64,000 nt of DNA from Azomonas tarimensis (lineage in GTDB: Bacteria > Pseudomonadota > Gammaproteobacteria > Pseudomonadales > Pseudomonadaceae): contig NZ_JBHRXZ010000012.1 in assembly GCF_042648805.1 (NCBI RefSeq), positions 1 through 64,000 on the forward strand, written 5' to 3'. Below, in pieces: positions 1 to 9,069 of this stretch (its first letter is position 1; every line of letters starts with the position of its first letter). The translations under genes were made by a program, and so were the position numbers. The notes beneath the pieces were generated by a model. That model saw nothing but the letters and a program-made list of their open reading frames with translations. It was not told where the DNA came from and did not search any database.

Positions 1-1
1 G

Positions 2-52
2 GAGCTACTGCTGCGTGATGAGGTGCGCCGCCAAGCTCAGCAACTGGAGTAG
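2..52 (+). CDS. 3' end of an unknown gene (partial)
   Basis: An open frame enters from the left edge and reads ELLLRDEVRRQAQQLE before a TAG stop. The residues are hydrophilic and helix-prone and the codons are GC-rich, like the core genes of this window and unlike the lower-GC sequence that starts right after the stop. Too little is present to name the protein. The stop probably marks the boundary between core chromosome and the accessory patch to the right. Confidence 0.45.
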   Translation, partial: ELLLRDEVRRQAQQLE

Positions 53-70
53 ATTTGTGGGGATTCCTCA

Positions 71-115
71 GGGACAGACCCCGATTTTCGTTCCGATTTT
101 CGTTCGATTTTCGTT
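71..115. repeat. GGGACAGACCCC motif followed by three tandem CGATTTTCGTT units
   Basis: GGGACAGACCCCGATTTTCG lies at 71-90. It runs into three near-contiguous copies of CGATTTTCGTT, at 82-92, 94-104 and 105-115. The GGGACAGAC core recurs at 627-644, 1033-1046 and 7511-7527, so it is dispersed and not a coincidence. Similar motifs in gammaproteobacteria are associated with RAYT (REP-associated transposase) activity. That link is from memory, and no RAYT gene is present here. Confidence 0.55.
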
Positions 116-221
116 TGTGCGGCGTACGGACTAAACGTCGAAGCTAATGAATCCTCATTGAGGGCAAGTCGTGTAGAGAGCCTTTACGAAGCATATGAGC
201 AGATCCATCGTAATGGCTTAT
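116..221 (+). pseudogene. 3' remnant of a small cassette-type ORF
   Basis: A frame with protein-like composition reads from the tandem repeat to a TAA at 219-221. It includes YGLNVEANESSLRAS and ends YEAYEQIHRNGL. It has no convincing start or ribosome site, because the repeat block at 71-115 replaces its 5' end. The stop falls inside the left arm of an attC-like site, as is usual for integron cassette genes. The protein family is not recognised. Confidence 0.35.
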
Positions 222-294
222 AACAACTGGTTGAAACCGCTCGCCTCGCTCACTGGGACGAGCTGAAGTCCGCCCCTTTAAACAAGCGTTATGC
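216..294 (+). other. attC-like recombination site (integron cassette end)
   Basis: An imperfect dyad has a left arm starting GCTTATAACAACTGGTTGAAACC (first 20 bases from 216) and a right arm ending CTTTAAACAAGCGTTATGC at 294. The outer cores ATAAC (220-224) and GTTAT (288-292) are complementary. The inner boxes pair with unpaired bases, as in folded attC sites, and an inner GCTCG/CGAGC stem lies at 239-243 and 259-263. At about 79 bp the length suits attC. The right core GTTATGC is the exact complement of GCATAAC found just after the next ORF. No integrase gene is present in this window. Confidence 0.5.
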
Positions 295-334
295 TATTCA
301 AAGAGTATTCATAACCCGAAAGAGGAGTATTAAA

Positions 335-550
335 ATGAATAAAGAGAAAATTTTGGCGGCGATTCAGGGTTTCTGTAAAAACAACACAAGCAGACAACGA
401 AAAGATTTGTACGATCACCTTAACAAGGAGCTAGGGCTAAGCCTAGATGTATATGATTACGATGGAAGAAGTGACCGTGCAAGATTTTCTTGTGATGCTG
501 ATTCTCAAGCGTGGGAGACGGACTACATCCTTAAAAAGCTAAGCAAATAG
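335..550 (+). CDS. Small hypothetical protein in a cassette-like unit
   Basis: This 71-residue protein is rich in Lys, Asp and Asn, and its codons are AT-richer than the surrounding core genes. It has a strong ribosome site, GAGGAG, a few bases before the ATG. There is no signal peptide or membrane segment. The C-terminal half contains a DVYDYDGRSDRARF segment and resembles no family I can name. An attC-like site lies directly upstream, and the TAG stop overlaps a GCATAAC core, which is the layout of a mobile gene cassette. Acquisition by transfer is inferred from this layout and the base composition. Confidence 0.6.
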   Translation: MNKEKILAAIQGFCKNNTSRQRKDLYDHLNKELGLSLDVYDYDGRSDRARFSCDADSQAWETDYILKKLSK

Positions 551-612
551 CATAACAAACGCAGGCACGACGATGGCTTTTCCGTTGCGGCTTCGCCTCC
601 ACGACAAAGCCA
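550..612 (+). other. Left half of a second attC-like site, truncated
   Basis: GCATAAC at 550-556 follows the ORF stop and is the reverse complement of the GTTATGC core at 288-294. Downstream is a hairpin with TGGCTTT (574-580) pairing with AAAGCCA (606-612) and an inner GGC-TTC-GCC. The expected closing GTTAT core is missing. The next recognisable sequence is the GAGGACAGACTCC repeat at 627, so the right half appears to have been lost. Confidence 0.35.
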
Positions 613-626
613 CGCGGGGAGGAATC

Positions 627-644
627 GAGGACAGACTCCAATTT
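627..644. repeat. Copy 2 of the GGACAGACYCC dispersed motif
   Basis: GAGGACAGACTCCAATTT lies at 627-644. It matches the copies at 71 and 7511 with two substitutions, and the copy at 7511 shares the CCCCAAT continuation. It sits where the second attC-like site is broken. Confidence 0.45.
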
Positions 645-769
645 CCCCCGCAGAACCGCCGGCCGTCAGGGGATGACCGAGGGAGCTCAACCTCGCTGAC
701 CTGCATCAATGCGCGGTCGGCCGGGAGCTAGGATCTTCCAAGAGCGGATTTTCTTGAGGAGATCGCAAA

Positions 770-1130
770 ATGTCGTCGACCGATACCGAGCAGCAAGCCC
801 TGCGCAAGGAAATGCGAGAGGCCGCACAGGCTATGGAAGCCATGTTCACACGGCGCTTGGCCGAACAAGCGACCACCGGTGCCGCCCGAAGCTGCCGCGG
901 CCTTGCCGGTCGCCGGCGCGAACAAACCCGGTCAGGATCGAGCGCTTCCTCGTTGGAACAAACTGACCCAGGGAGCGACCGAGGCTGGTTTTTCACAGGC
1001 GCGGCGTAATCGAAAACTGAAAACAAAAAACCAGGGACAGACCACGCTGGCTTTCTTAGCTGCTACACCACGGTCAGTTCTTTCCAATCTGGACCGTTCG
1101 CCGCCCCATCGACCCCCAGCGAGTCCTTAA
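770..1130 (+). pseudogene. Frameshifted hypothetical gene
   Basis: An ATG at 770 with a GAGGAG ribosome site opens a helical, charged N-terminus (MSSTDTEQQALRKEMREAA, then MFTRRLAEQ). Around 865-875 protein-like composition moves to the next frame. That frame continues as a Pro/Ala linker and then DRALPRWNKLTQGATEAGF, before running into a GGGACAGACC motif copy and stopping at 1130. Reading only the first frame gives Ser/Arg-rich nonsense to 1009. The simplest view is a broken gene with one frameshift and a replaced 3' end. The family is not recognised. Confidence 0.35.
1033..1046. repeat. Copy 3 of the GGGACAGACC dispersed motif
   Basis: AGGGACAGACCACG matches the GGGACAGACC core of the other copies, here with an ACCACG ending. 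It sits at the 3' side of the broken gene at 770-1130, next to the IS66 remnant. Confidence 0.4.
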
Positions 1131-1212
1131 CTGCCTTGCTCGCTGTTTGCTCGCCGATGACCTGCTTGCGGCAACCGTATTCGCAGGTCAGTTCGTGCTC
1201 GGGCAGTTCATG
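1063..1212 (-). mobile_element. IS66-family transposase (TnpC) remnant
   Basis: On the minus strand a 49-codon frame begins HELPEHELTCEYGCRKQVIG, followed by a Glu. This matches the zinc-finger region of IS66 TnpC transposases, whose family pattern is roughly H-x-LPEHEL-x-C-x-CG-x5-IGE. After about 27 residues the similarity ends, and unrelated sequence runs to a TAG at 1063. Both the rest of the transposase and the IS ends are missing. It overlaps the last codons of the LysR gene by 5 bp, so the remnant abuts that gene exactly. It is a scar of a past insertion or deletion. Confidence 0.6.
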
Positions 1213-2122
1213 AACGACGCACCTCCCAATAGCCCGGTGCGTTGTAGATATCCCTGAGGTAGTCGATGAAGAAGCGCACCTTCGCCGGCAGGTAGCGCTG
1301 CTGCGGATATACCGCCTGGATGTCGTACGCCGGCAAGGCGTACTCGTCGAGTACCGTCACCAGTTCGCCGCGCTTGAGCTCGGCCTGGATTTCCCAGGTC
1401 GAGCGCCAGCCGATGCCCAGGCCCTGCTTGACCCAGTCGAACAGCAGTTCGCCGTCGTTGCAGTCGAGGTTCCCCGCCACCCGCACCGCCACCTGGCGGC
1501 CGTTGCGCAGGAAGGTCCAGCCGCGCTGCTGGCCGCCCTGCAGGTTGAACGCCAGGCAATTGTGCCGCGTCAGTTCCTCCAGCGTCTGCGGCGTGCCGTG
1601 GGCGGCGAAGTACTCCGGCGCGCCGCAGACCACCCGGCGGTTGGAGAACAGCTTGAGCGCCACGTAGTTGGGGTCGGTGACCTCGCCAATACGGATGCCC
1701 ATGTCGTAGCCGTGTCGCACCAGGTCGACCACGCTGTCGGTGAAGTTGAACGACAGCTGCAGGTCCGGATAGCGCGCCTGGAACGCTGGCGCGTGCGGGC
1801 CGATATGCCGACGGCCGAACGCCGCCGGGGCCGACACCACCAGGTGGCCGCGCACGGAGGTGCGGTCGTGGCTGATGCTGGCGTCCACCTCGTCGAACTC
1901 CTTGAGCAGCACGCGGGCCCGTTCCAGGTACTGCTCGCCCAGGTCGGTCAGCGACAGTCCGCGCGTGGATCGGTGCATCAGCTTGACGCCCAGGTGGCGC
2001 TCCAACGCGTCCAGGCGCCGCCCCATCACCACCGGGGTCACGCTTTCCTTGTGCGCGGCGGCGGCGAAGCTGCCGCAATCGGCGACCAGCACGAAGCTGC
2101 GCAGGGTCGTATAGCGGTCCAT
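1208..2122 (-). CDS. LysR-family transcriptional regulator of the glyoxylate cluster
   Basis: The protein has 304 residues, typical for LysR. An N-terminal winged helix-turn-helix (about 1-60, from MDRYTTLRSFVLVAD) is followed by a substrate-binding domain. I chose the ATG at 2122 because AGGAG lies seven bases upstream and because longer readings run through the divergent gcl gene. It is transcribed away from gcl with 117 bp between them, the classic arrangement for a LysR activator and its target, so control of gcl-hyi-glxR-ttuD is inferred. The ligand is unknown. Its 3' end abuts an IS66 remnant, but the C-terminus appears complete. Confidence 0.85.
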   Translation of the reverse strand: MDRYTTLRSFVLVADCGSFAAAAHKESVTPVVMGRRLDALERHLGVKLMHRSTRGLSLTDLGEQYLERARVLLKEFDEVDASISHDRTSVRGHLVVSAPAAFGRRHIGPHAPAFQARYPDLQLSFNFTDSVVDLVRHGYDMGIRIGEVTDPNYVALKLFSNRRVVCGAPEYFAAHGTPQTLEELTRHNCLAFNLQGGQQRGWTFLRNGRQVAVRVAGNLDCNDGELLFDWVKQGLGIGWRSTWEIQAELKRGELVTVLDEYALPAYDIQAVYPQQRYLPAKVRFFIDYLRDIYNAPGYWEVRRS

Positions 2123-2239
2123 TCGATACTCCTGATATCGAGAGAACTGAAGTCTCGGCCAATTCCGCCTTTCGTTCCAGGCCTGCATGCTTGAGCCACG
2201 TAGGAAAACTATCGAATAAGAGTCAGGAGGAAACGATCC

Positions 2240-4021
<1,782 letters not shown>

Positions 4022-4031
4022 TTTGACACCG

Positions 4032-4169
4032 CGTGGAAGACGCTTCGCGATCTTCCACGGGGCGGCCATCCGTCCTACGAAGCAACCGTAGGGTGGATAT
4101 CGCAAAGCATATCCACCGAACCACACCACCGAAGCACCGTAGGGTGGATGTCGCGTCAGCACATCCACC
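4032..4169. repeat. Three tandem REP-like palindromes between gcl and hyi
   Basis: Three hairpins follow one another: CGTGGAAGA/TCTTCCACG (4032-4059), GGTGGATAT/ATATCCACC (4092-4117) and GGTGGATGT/ACATCCACC (4143-4169). All share a GTGGA...TCCAC frame with a CGC-rich loop, and the last two are preceded by CGTAGGGTGGAT. The arms differ from copy to copy but stay paired within each copy, so structure is being kept. Inside an operon such elements usually stabilise upstream mRNA or attenuate transcription. Confidence 0.7.
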
Positions 4170-4202
4170 GAATTGGGCCCTACAGATCAGGAGATACGCT
4201 CC

Positions 4203-4985
4203 ATGCCCCGCTTTGCCGCCAACCTGTCCATGCTGTTCACCGAGCAGGACTTCCTCGACCGTTTCGCCGCTGCCGCCGAAGCTGGCTTCACCGGCGTCGA
4301 GTACCTGTTTCCCTACGACTACCCCGCCGAGGAGATCAAGGCCCGCCTGGATGCCAACGGCCTGACCCAGGTGCTGTTCAACCTGCCGGCCGGCGACTGG
4401 GCGGGCGGCGACCGCGGCATCGCCATCTTCCCCGAGCGGGTCGAGGAATTCCGCGCCGGCGTCGACCAAGCCATCGCCTACGCCAAGGTACTGGGCAACA
4501 CCCAGGTCAACTGCCTGGCCGGCATCAGGCCGCAGGGCGCGGACGAGGCCGCGGTCGAGCGCACCTTCGTCGAAAACCTGCGCTACGCCGCCGAGAAGCT
4601 CCAGGCCGCCGGCATCCGCCTGGTCATGGAGATGATCAATACCCGGGACATCCCGCGCTTCTACCTGAACACCACCCGCCAGGCGCTGGCGATCCGCGAC
4701 AAGGTCGGCCACCCCAACCTGTATCTGCAGTACGACATCTACCACATGCAGATCATGGAAGGAGACCTGGCGCGGACCATCGAAAGCAACCTGGCGGCGA
4801 TCAACCACGTGCAGCTCGCCGACAACCCGGGCCGCAACGAGCCGGGCACCGGCGAGATCAACTACCGCTTCCTGTTCGAGCACCTGGACCGTGTCGGCTA
4901 CCAGGGCTGGATCGGCTGCGAGTACAAGCCGGCCACCACCACCGCGGCCGGCCTCGGCTGGATGAAAGCGCACAACGTGATCTGA
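4203..4985 (+). CDS. hyi: Hydroxypyruvate isomerase
   Basis: The protein converts hydroxypyruvate to and from tartronate semialdehyde. Its 260 residues match the family (about 258). The start MPRFAANLSML is at 4203, with AGGAGA eight bases before it. A TIM-barrel fold of the xylose-isomerase type is indicated by EMINTRDIP, YDIYHMQIMEGD and the C-terminal IGCEYKP, which carry the acidic and His metal and substrate ligands. It follows gcl after three palindromes and is 38 bp before glxR. E. coli has the same gcl-hyi-glxR order. Confidence 0.94.
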   Translation: MPRFAANLSMLFTEQDFLDRFAAAAEAGFTGVEYLFPYDYPAEEIKARLDANGLTQVLFNLPAGDWAGGDRGIAIFPERVEEFRAGVDQAIAYAKVLGNTQVNCLAGIRPQGADEAAVERTFVENLRYAAEKLQAAGIRLVMEMINTRDIPRFYLNTTRQALAIRDKVGHPNLYLQYDIYHMQIMEGDLARTIESNLAAINHVQLADNPGRNEPGTGEINYRFLFEHLDRVGYQGWIGCEYKPATTTAAGLGWMKAHNVI

Positions 4986-5023
4986 ACCGACGCGACTCAG
5001 ACTGAATCGAGAGGAGAACACTC

Positions 5024-5914
5024 ATGGCTAAAATCGGATTCATCGGCACCGGCATCATGGGCCTGCCCATGGCTCAGAACCTGCAGAAGGCTGGCCACAG
5101 CCTCTTCGTCTCCAGCCACCACGACGCGGCACCGGCCGCCCTGGTCGAGGCTGGCGCCGTCGTCCTGGCGAACCCGAAGGAAGTCGCCCAGGAGGCCGAG
5201 TTCATCATCGTCATGGTGCCGGACACCCCCCATGTCGAGGAGGTGCTGTTCCGTGACAGCGGCATCGCCGAGGGCGTCGGCCCGAACAAGCTGGTGATCG
5301 ACATGAGCTCGATCTCGCCCAGCGCCACCAAGCAGTTCGCCGAGAAGATCAAGGCGACCGGCGCCGACTACCTGGACGCCCCCGTATCCGGCGGCGAAGT
5401 GGGCGCCAAGGCGGCCACCCTGTCGATCATGGTCGGTGGCAGCGAGGAGAGCTTCGCTCGCGCCCTGCCGCTGTTCCAGGTCATGGGCAAGAACATCACC
5501 CTGGTAGGCGGTAACGGCGACGGCCAGACCGCCAAGGTCGCCAACCAGGTCATCGTCGCGCTGAACATCCAGGCCGTCGCCGAGGCGCTGTTGTTCGCGG
5601 CGAAGAACGGCGCCGATCCAGCCCGGGTCCGCGAGGCGCTGATGGGTGGCTTCGCCGGTTCGAAGATTCTCGAAGTGCATGGCGAGCGCATGATCAAGGG
5701 CACCTTCGATCCTGGCTTCCGCATCAGCCTGCACCAGAAGGATCTCAACCTGGCTCTGGCCGGTGCCCGTGAACTGGGCCTGAACCTGCCCAACACCGCC
5801 AACGCCCAGCAGGTGTTCAGCACCTGTGCGGCCATCGGCGGCAGCGGCTGGGACCACTCGGCGCTGATCAAGGGCCTTGAGCACATGGCCAACTTCTCGA
5901 TCCGCAAGGAATGA
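5024..5914 (+). CDS. glxR: 2-hydroxy-3-oxopropionate (tartronate semialdehyde) reductase
   Basis: This NAD(P)H enzyme reduces tartronate semialdehyde to D-glycerate. The N-terminal Rossmann fingerprint GFIGTGIMG (5-13), the beta-hydroxyacid dehydrogenase substrate signature DAPVSGGEVGA (about 118-128) and the catalytic lysine in GQTAKVANQ (about 171) are all present. The 296-residue length is standard. GAGAGGAG precedes the ATG. Its product feeds the glycerate kinase-type enzyme encoded next. Confidence 0.94.
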   Translation: MAKIGFIGTGIMGLPMAQNLQKAGHSLFVSSHHDAAPAALVEAGAVVLANPKEVAQEAEFIIVMVPDTPHVEEVLFRDSGIAEGVGPNKLVIDMSSISPSATKQFAEKIKATGADYLDAPVSGGEVGAKAATLSIMVGGSEESFARALPLFQVMGKNITLVGGNGDGQTAKVANQVIVALNIQAVAEALLFAAKNGADPARVREALMGGFAGSKILEVHGERMIKGTFDPGFRISLHQKDLNLALAGARELGLNLPNTANAQQVFSTCAAIGGSGWDHSALIKGLEHMANFSIRKE

Positions 5915-5934
5915 TCGAGCAGCGAAAGCGTTGA

Positions 5935-6205
5935 GTTGAGCCTGCGTTACCCTTCGTCGGACCCAGATAGCGATGCGGGGTATCGCAGCGCTCAACGCCA
6001 TTTACCGCAGCAAACGACGAACCAGGGATGCGTGACGCGAAGCGATAGCCATCCCAGGGCATACAGCGACATCCGCACTCACAAGGTGCGCCCCCTTTCG
6101 ACCTGCTCGGCAGAAGGCGTCACGGCCCGATTGCCGGGTGGGTCGATTCCAACCCTTAGCGCTTGCTTTTTTACTTGCATAGCCGAGCGCTAAGGTCTGG
6201 AATCG
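5935..6205. repeat. Structured intergenic region with nested inverted repeats (glxR-ttuD)
   Basis: The 319-bp gap holds no gene but several dyads. GTTGAGC/GCTCAAC (5935-5941 and 5990-5996) encloses GCGAT/ATCGC (5970-5974 and 5982-5986). GGGATG/CATCCC lies at 6025-6030 and 6050-6055. The largest is CGATTCCA plus CCTTAGCGCT (6144-6163) against AGCGCTAAGG plus TGGAATCG (6186-6205), with a loop containing a run of T. The last one lies just upstream of ttuD and could attenuate or terminate transcription from glxR, in which case ttuD may have its own promoter. The other dyads resemble REP elements. Confidence 0.55.
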
Positions 6206-6233
6206 GCCCCAGACCTCATACAAGGAGCTGCAC

Positions 6234-7511
6234 ATGACCCTCGACCCGCAAGCCTTGCTGCGCGAACTGTTCGCCGCCGCCATCAATGCCGCTCACCCGC
6301 GCCAGGTTCTGGCCGATCATCTGCCCGCCGATCGCAGCGGGCGTGCCATCGTCATCGGTGCCGGCAAGGCCGCCGCAGCCATGGCCGAAGCCATCGAAGC
6401 GGCCTGGGAAGGCGAGATCTCCGGCCTGGTGGTGACCCGCTACGGGCACGGTGCCGACTGCCGCAAGATCGAAGTGGTGGAAGCCGCGCACCCGGTGCCG
6501 GACGATGCCGGCGAGCGCGTCGCCCGTCGGGTACTGGAACTGGTCAGCGATCTCGAGGAAAGCGACCGGGTGATCTTCCTGCTGTCCGGTGGTGGCTCCT
6601 CGCTGCTGGCGCTGCCGGCCGAGGGCATCAGCCTGGCCGACAAGCAGGCAATCAACAAGGCGCTACTGCGCTCCGGCGCGCACATCGGCGAAATGAACTG
6701 CGTGCGCAAGCACCTTTCGGCAATCAAGGGCGGTCGCTTGGCCAAGGCCTGCTGGCCGGCCAGCGTCTATACCTACGCGATATCCGACGTGCCCGGCGAC
6801 GAGGCCACGGTGATCGCCTCCGGACCGACCGTCGCCGACCCCACGACCTCGGCCGAAGCCTTGGCGATCCTGACGCGCTACGAGATCGAGATTCCGCCGA
6901 ACGTGCGTGAATGGCTGGAGGACCCGCGATCGGAAACCGTGAAACCGAACGATCCCTGCCTGTCGCGCAGCCATTTCCAACTGATCGCCACGCCGCAGCA
7001 GTCGCTCGATGCGGCTGCGGAAAAGGCCCGCGCCGCTGGCGTCACGCCGCTGATCCTCGGCGACCTGGAAGGCGAGGCCCGCGAGGTGGCCAAGGTCCAC
7101 GCCGGCATCGCCCGCCAGGTCATCCTGCACGGCCAGCCGATCGCCCCGCCCTGCGTGATCCTCTCCGGCGGCGAAACCACGGTCACCGTTCGCGGCAACG
7201 GTCGCGGCGGACGCAACGCCGAATTCCTGCTGAGCCTGACGGAGAATCTCCGGGGCTTGCCGGATGTGCATGCACTGGCCGGCGACACCGATGGCATCGA
7301 CGGCTCGGAAGACAACGCCGGCGCCCTGATGACCCCGGACAGCTACGCCCGCGCCCAGGCGCTAGGCCTGCGTGCCGCCGACGCCCTGGCCAACAACGAC
7401 GGCTACGGTTACTTCGCCGCGCTGGACAGCCTGATCGTCACCGGCCCGACGCGCACCAACGTCAACGATTTCCGCGCCATTCTCATCCTGCCACCGGACG
7501 CCCGCAAATAG
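6234..7511 (+). CDS. ttuD: Glycerate 2-kinase / hydroxypyruvate reductase (MOFRL family)
   Basis: The 425-residue protein has an N-terminal DUF4147 domain, with the nucleotide-type loop VIGAGKAAAAMAEA near 41-54 and LLSGGGSSLLALP near 118-130. The C-terminal MOFRL domain contains GGRNAEFLL and the DTDGIDGSEDNAGA segment. The family was named TtuD, hydroxypyruvate reductase, but many members phosphorylate glycerate to 2-phosphoglycerate. After gcl-hyi-glxR a kinase role is the better inference, sending carbon to lower glycolysis. AAGGAG precedes the ATG. The stop codon lies inside a GGGGACAGACCCC motif copy. Confidence 0.9.
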   Translation: MTLDPQALLRELFAAAINAAHPRQVLADHLPADRSGRAIVIGAGKAAAAMAEAIEAAWEGEISGLVVTRYGHGADCRKIEVVEAAHPVPDDAGERVARRVLELVSDLEESDRVIFLLSGGGSSLLALPAEGISLADKQAINKALLRSGAHIGEMNCVRKHLSAIKGGRLAKACWPASVYTYAISDVPGDEATVIASGPTVADPTTSAEALAILTRYEIEIPPNVREWLEDPRSETVKPNDPCLSRSHFQLIATPQQSLDAAAEKARAAGVTPLILGDLEGEAREVAKVHAGIARQVILHGQPIAPPCVILSGGETTVTVRGNGRGGRNAEFLLSLTENLRGLPDVHALAGDTDGIDGSEDNAGALMTPDSYARAQALGLRAADALANNDGYGYFAALDSLIVTGPTRTNVNDFRAILILPPDARK

Positions 7512-7527
7512 GGGACAGACCCCAATA
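7511..7527. repeat. Copy 4 of the GGGGACAGACCCC dispersed motif
   Basis: GGGGACAGACCCCAATA occupies the 17 bp between the convergent genes ttuD and the CitMHS carrier. Its first G is the last base of the ttuD stop. It is closest to the copy at 71-90. Confidence 0.5.
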
Positions 7528-7528
7528 A

Positions 7529-8842
7529 CTAGAACAGCCCCATACCCCAGGCCACCATGAACAGCACCAGCGAGAAGCCCCACATCCACCACAGCGAGTA
7601 GCGGATGTGCCGTCCCAGGTCCAGCCCGGCCAGACCCAGGGCCAGCCAGAGTGCCGGGGAGAAGGGGCTGATGAAGGTGCCGATGATATTGCCGATGGTC
7701 AGTGCGTACACCACGCTGGCAGGCTCCACGCCGTGAGTGCCGACGACTTCCAGCGCCACCGGCAGCAGGCCGAAGTAGTAGGCGTCGGTGCTCAATACCA
7801 GCTCCATGGGCAGGCCGAACACGCCCAGGACGATGTGCAGCATCGGTACCATCGGCTCGGGCAATACGCGCACCAGATCCTGGGCGATGGACGACAACAT
7901 CCCGGTACCGGTGAAGATCCCCAGCATCGAGCCCGCGGCCAGGATGATCATGCCCATGGTCAGGGCCGAGGGTGCGTGCGCCCCGATGCGCTGCATCTGG
8001 ACTTTGCCACCCGGATAGTTGATCAGCAGGGCTGCCGACAGGCCGATCATGAAGATGTAGCCAGCCGGCAGCACACCCATGAACAGCGCGACGATCACTA
8101 TCAGCAGCAAGGCTGCGTTGATCCAGATGCGTCCGGGACGTTGCAATTCGAGCTCCGCGGCGGACGCATCCTGCAGGCCACCAAAGGTTTCCACCGGCCC
8201 GCCCGGATCGACGTCGCCAGTCGCTGCCGCGATGCGGCGTTTTTCCCGCCAGCCGAGAAGCGCGGCCATGGCCACCAGCAGTACCGCGCCAAAGATCTGC
8301 ACGGGAATCAGCCCGTGCCACAGCTCGGTCACGTCGATGCCCGTCACCGCCGAGGCACGGCCCAGCGGCCCCGCCCAGGGCACCATGTTCAGAATGCCCG
8401 CTCCGAGGGCAAGCAACAGCAGCATGAGGTAGGGGCTCATGCGCAGCTCCTTGTACAGGGGTAACAACGCCGGGACCGTCAGCAGAAAGGTGGTCGCGCC
8501 CGCGCCGTCCAGGTGGGCCAGCATGCCGATCACTGCTGTGGCCACGGTCACGGCGATCACGTTGCCCCGGGTGATCCTCACCATCGCGTTGATGATGGGG
8601 CGGAACAGCCCGGTGTCCTGCAGCACCCCGAAAAAGGTGATGGCGAACACGAACATAGTGGCGATGGAAATCACCCGTCCAAGCCCTTCGGTGTAGAAGC
8701 CCGAAATGGCTTCAGGCCCGAAGCCGGCGGCGAGCGCCCCAAGCAGTGGAACCACGATCAGCGGCAGGATGGGGGACATGCGTCCGATAAGCAGGAGCAG
8801 TACCAGACTGCCGATGGTCAACAAGCCGATCAAGGTCAGCAT
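7529..8842 (-). CDS. CitMHS-family carboxylate transporter
   Basis: A 437-residue inner-membrane carrier with about 11-12 hydrophobic segments. The conserved stretch AHLDGAGATTFLLTVPALLPLY and LNMVPWAGPLGRA are typical of the CitMHS (metal-citrate:proton symporter) family. A central cytoplasmic loop (about 225-265) is charged. The ATG at 8842 is chosen because CTCCT on the plus strand (AGGAG on this strand) lies eight bases away. A longer reading from 8875 lacks a ribosome site. It converges on ttuD, so import of a C2-C4 acid feeding the glyoxylate/glycerate route is possible but inferred. The family also carries citrate. Confidence 0.85.
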   Translation of the reverse strand: MLTLIGLLTIGSLVLLLLIGRMSPILPLIVVPLLGALAAGFGPEAISGFYTEGLGRVISIATMFVFAITFFGVLQDTGLFRPIINAMVRITRGNVIAVTVATAVIGMLAHLDGAGATTFLLTVPALLPLYKELRMSPYLMLLLLALGAGILNMVPWAGPLGRASAVTGIDVTELWHGLIPVQIFGAVLLVAMAALLGWREKRRIAAATGDVDPGGPVETFGGLQDASAAELELQRPGRIWINAALLLIVIVALFMGVLPAGYIFMIGLSAALLINYPGGKVQMQRIGAHAPSALTMGMIILAAGSMLGIFTGTGMLSSIAQDLVRVLPEPMVPMLHIVLGVFGLPMELVLSTDAYYFGLLPVALEVVGTHGVEPASVVYALTIGNIIGTFISPFSPALWLALGLAGLDLGRHIRYSLWWMWGFSLVLFMVAWGMGLF

Positions 8843-9069
8843 GCCGATGTCTCCTATTGTTATTGATGTGCGCAACCGAACAGAGCCTAAGGGGTGAAAC
8901 TTTCACGAACCTTTAAGCAGGCGACTCTGAACTGGAAGCGCCTGGGGATGGAGACTGGTTTTCGGCCGAGGCGCTGCGGGAAACGGACCGGGCTGCGAGG
9001 CAGCCTTTGCCCGATTCCGCCCGTCAGGCGCGGAGGTTCAGCTCTTGCATCGCAGGACGGTCTGCTCTT

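Noticed and set aside
706..1026. A 106-codon minus-strand gene over 706-1026
   Set aside because: Ser/Arg/Cys-rich shadow composition and no ribosome site. The plus-strand broken gene explains the reading pattern better.
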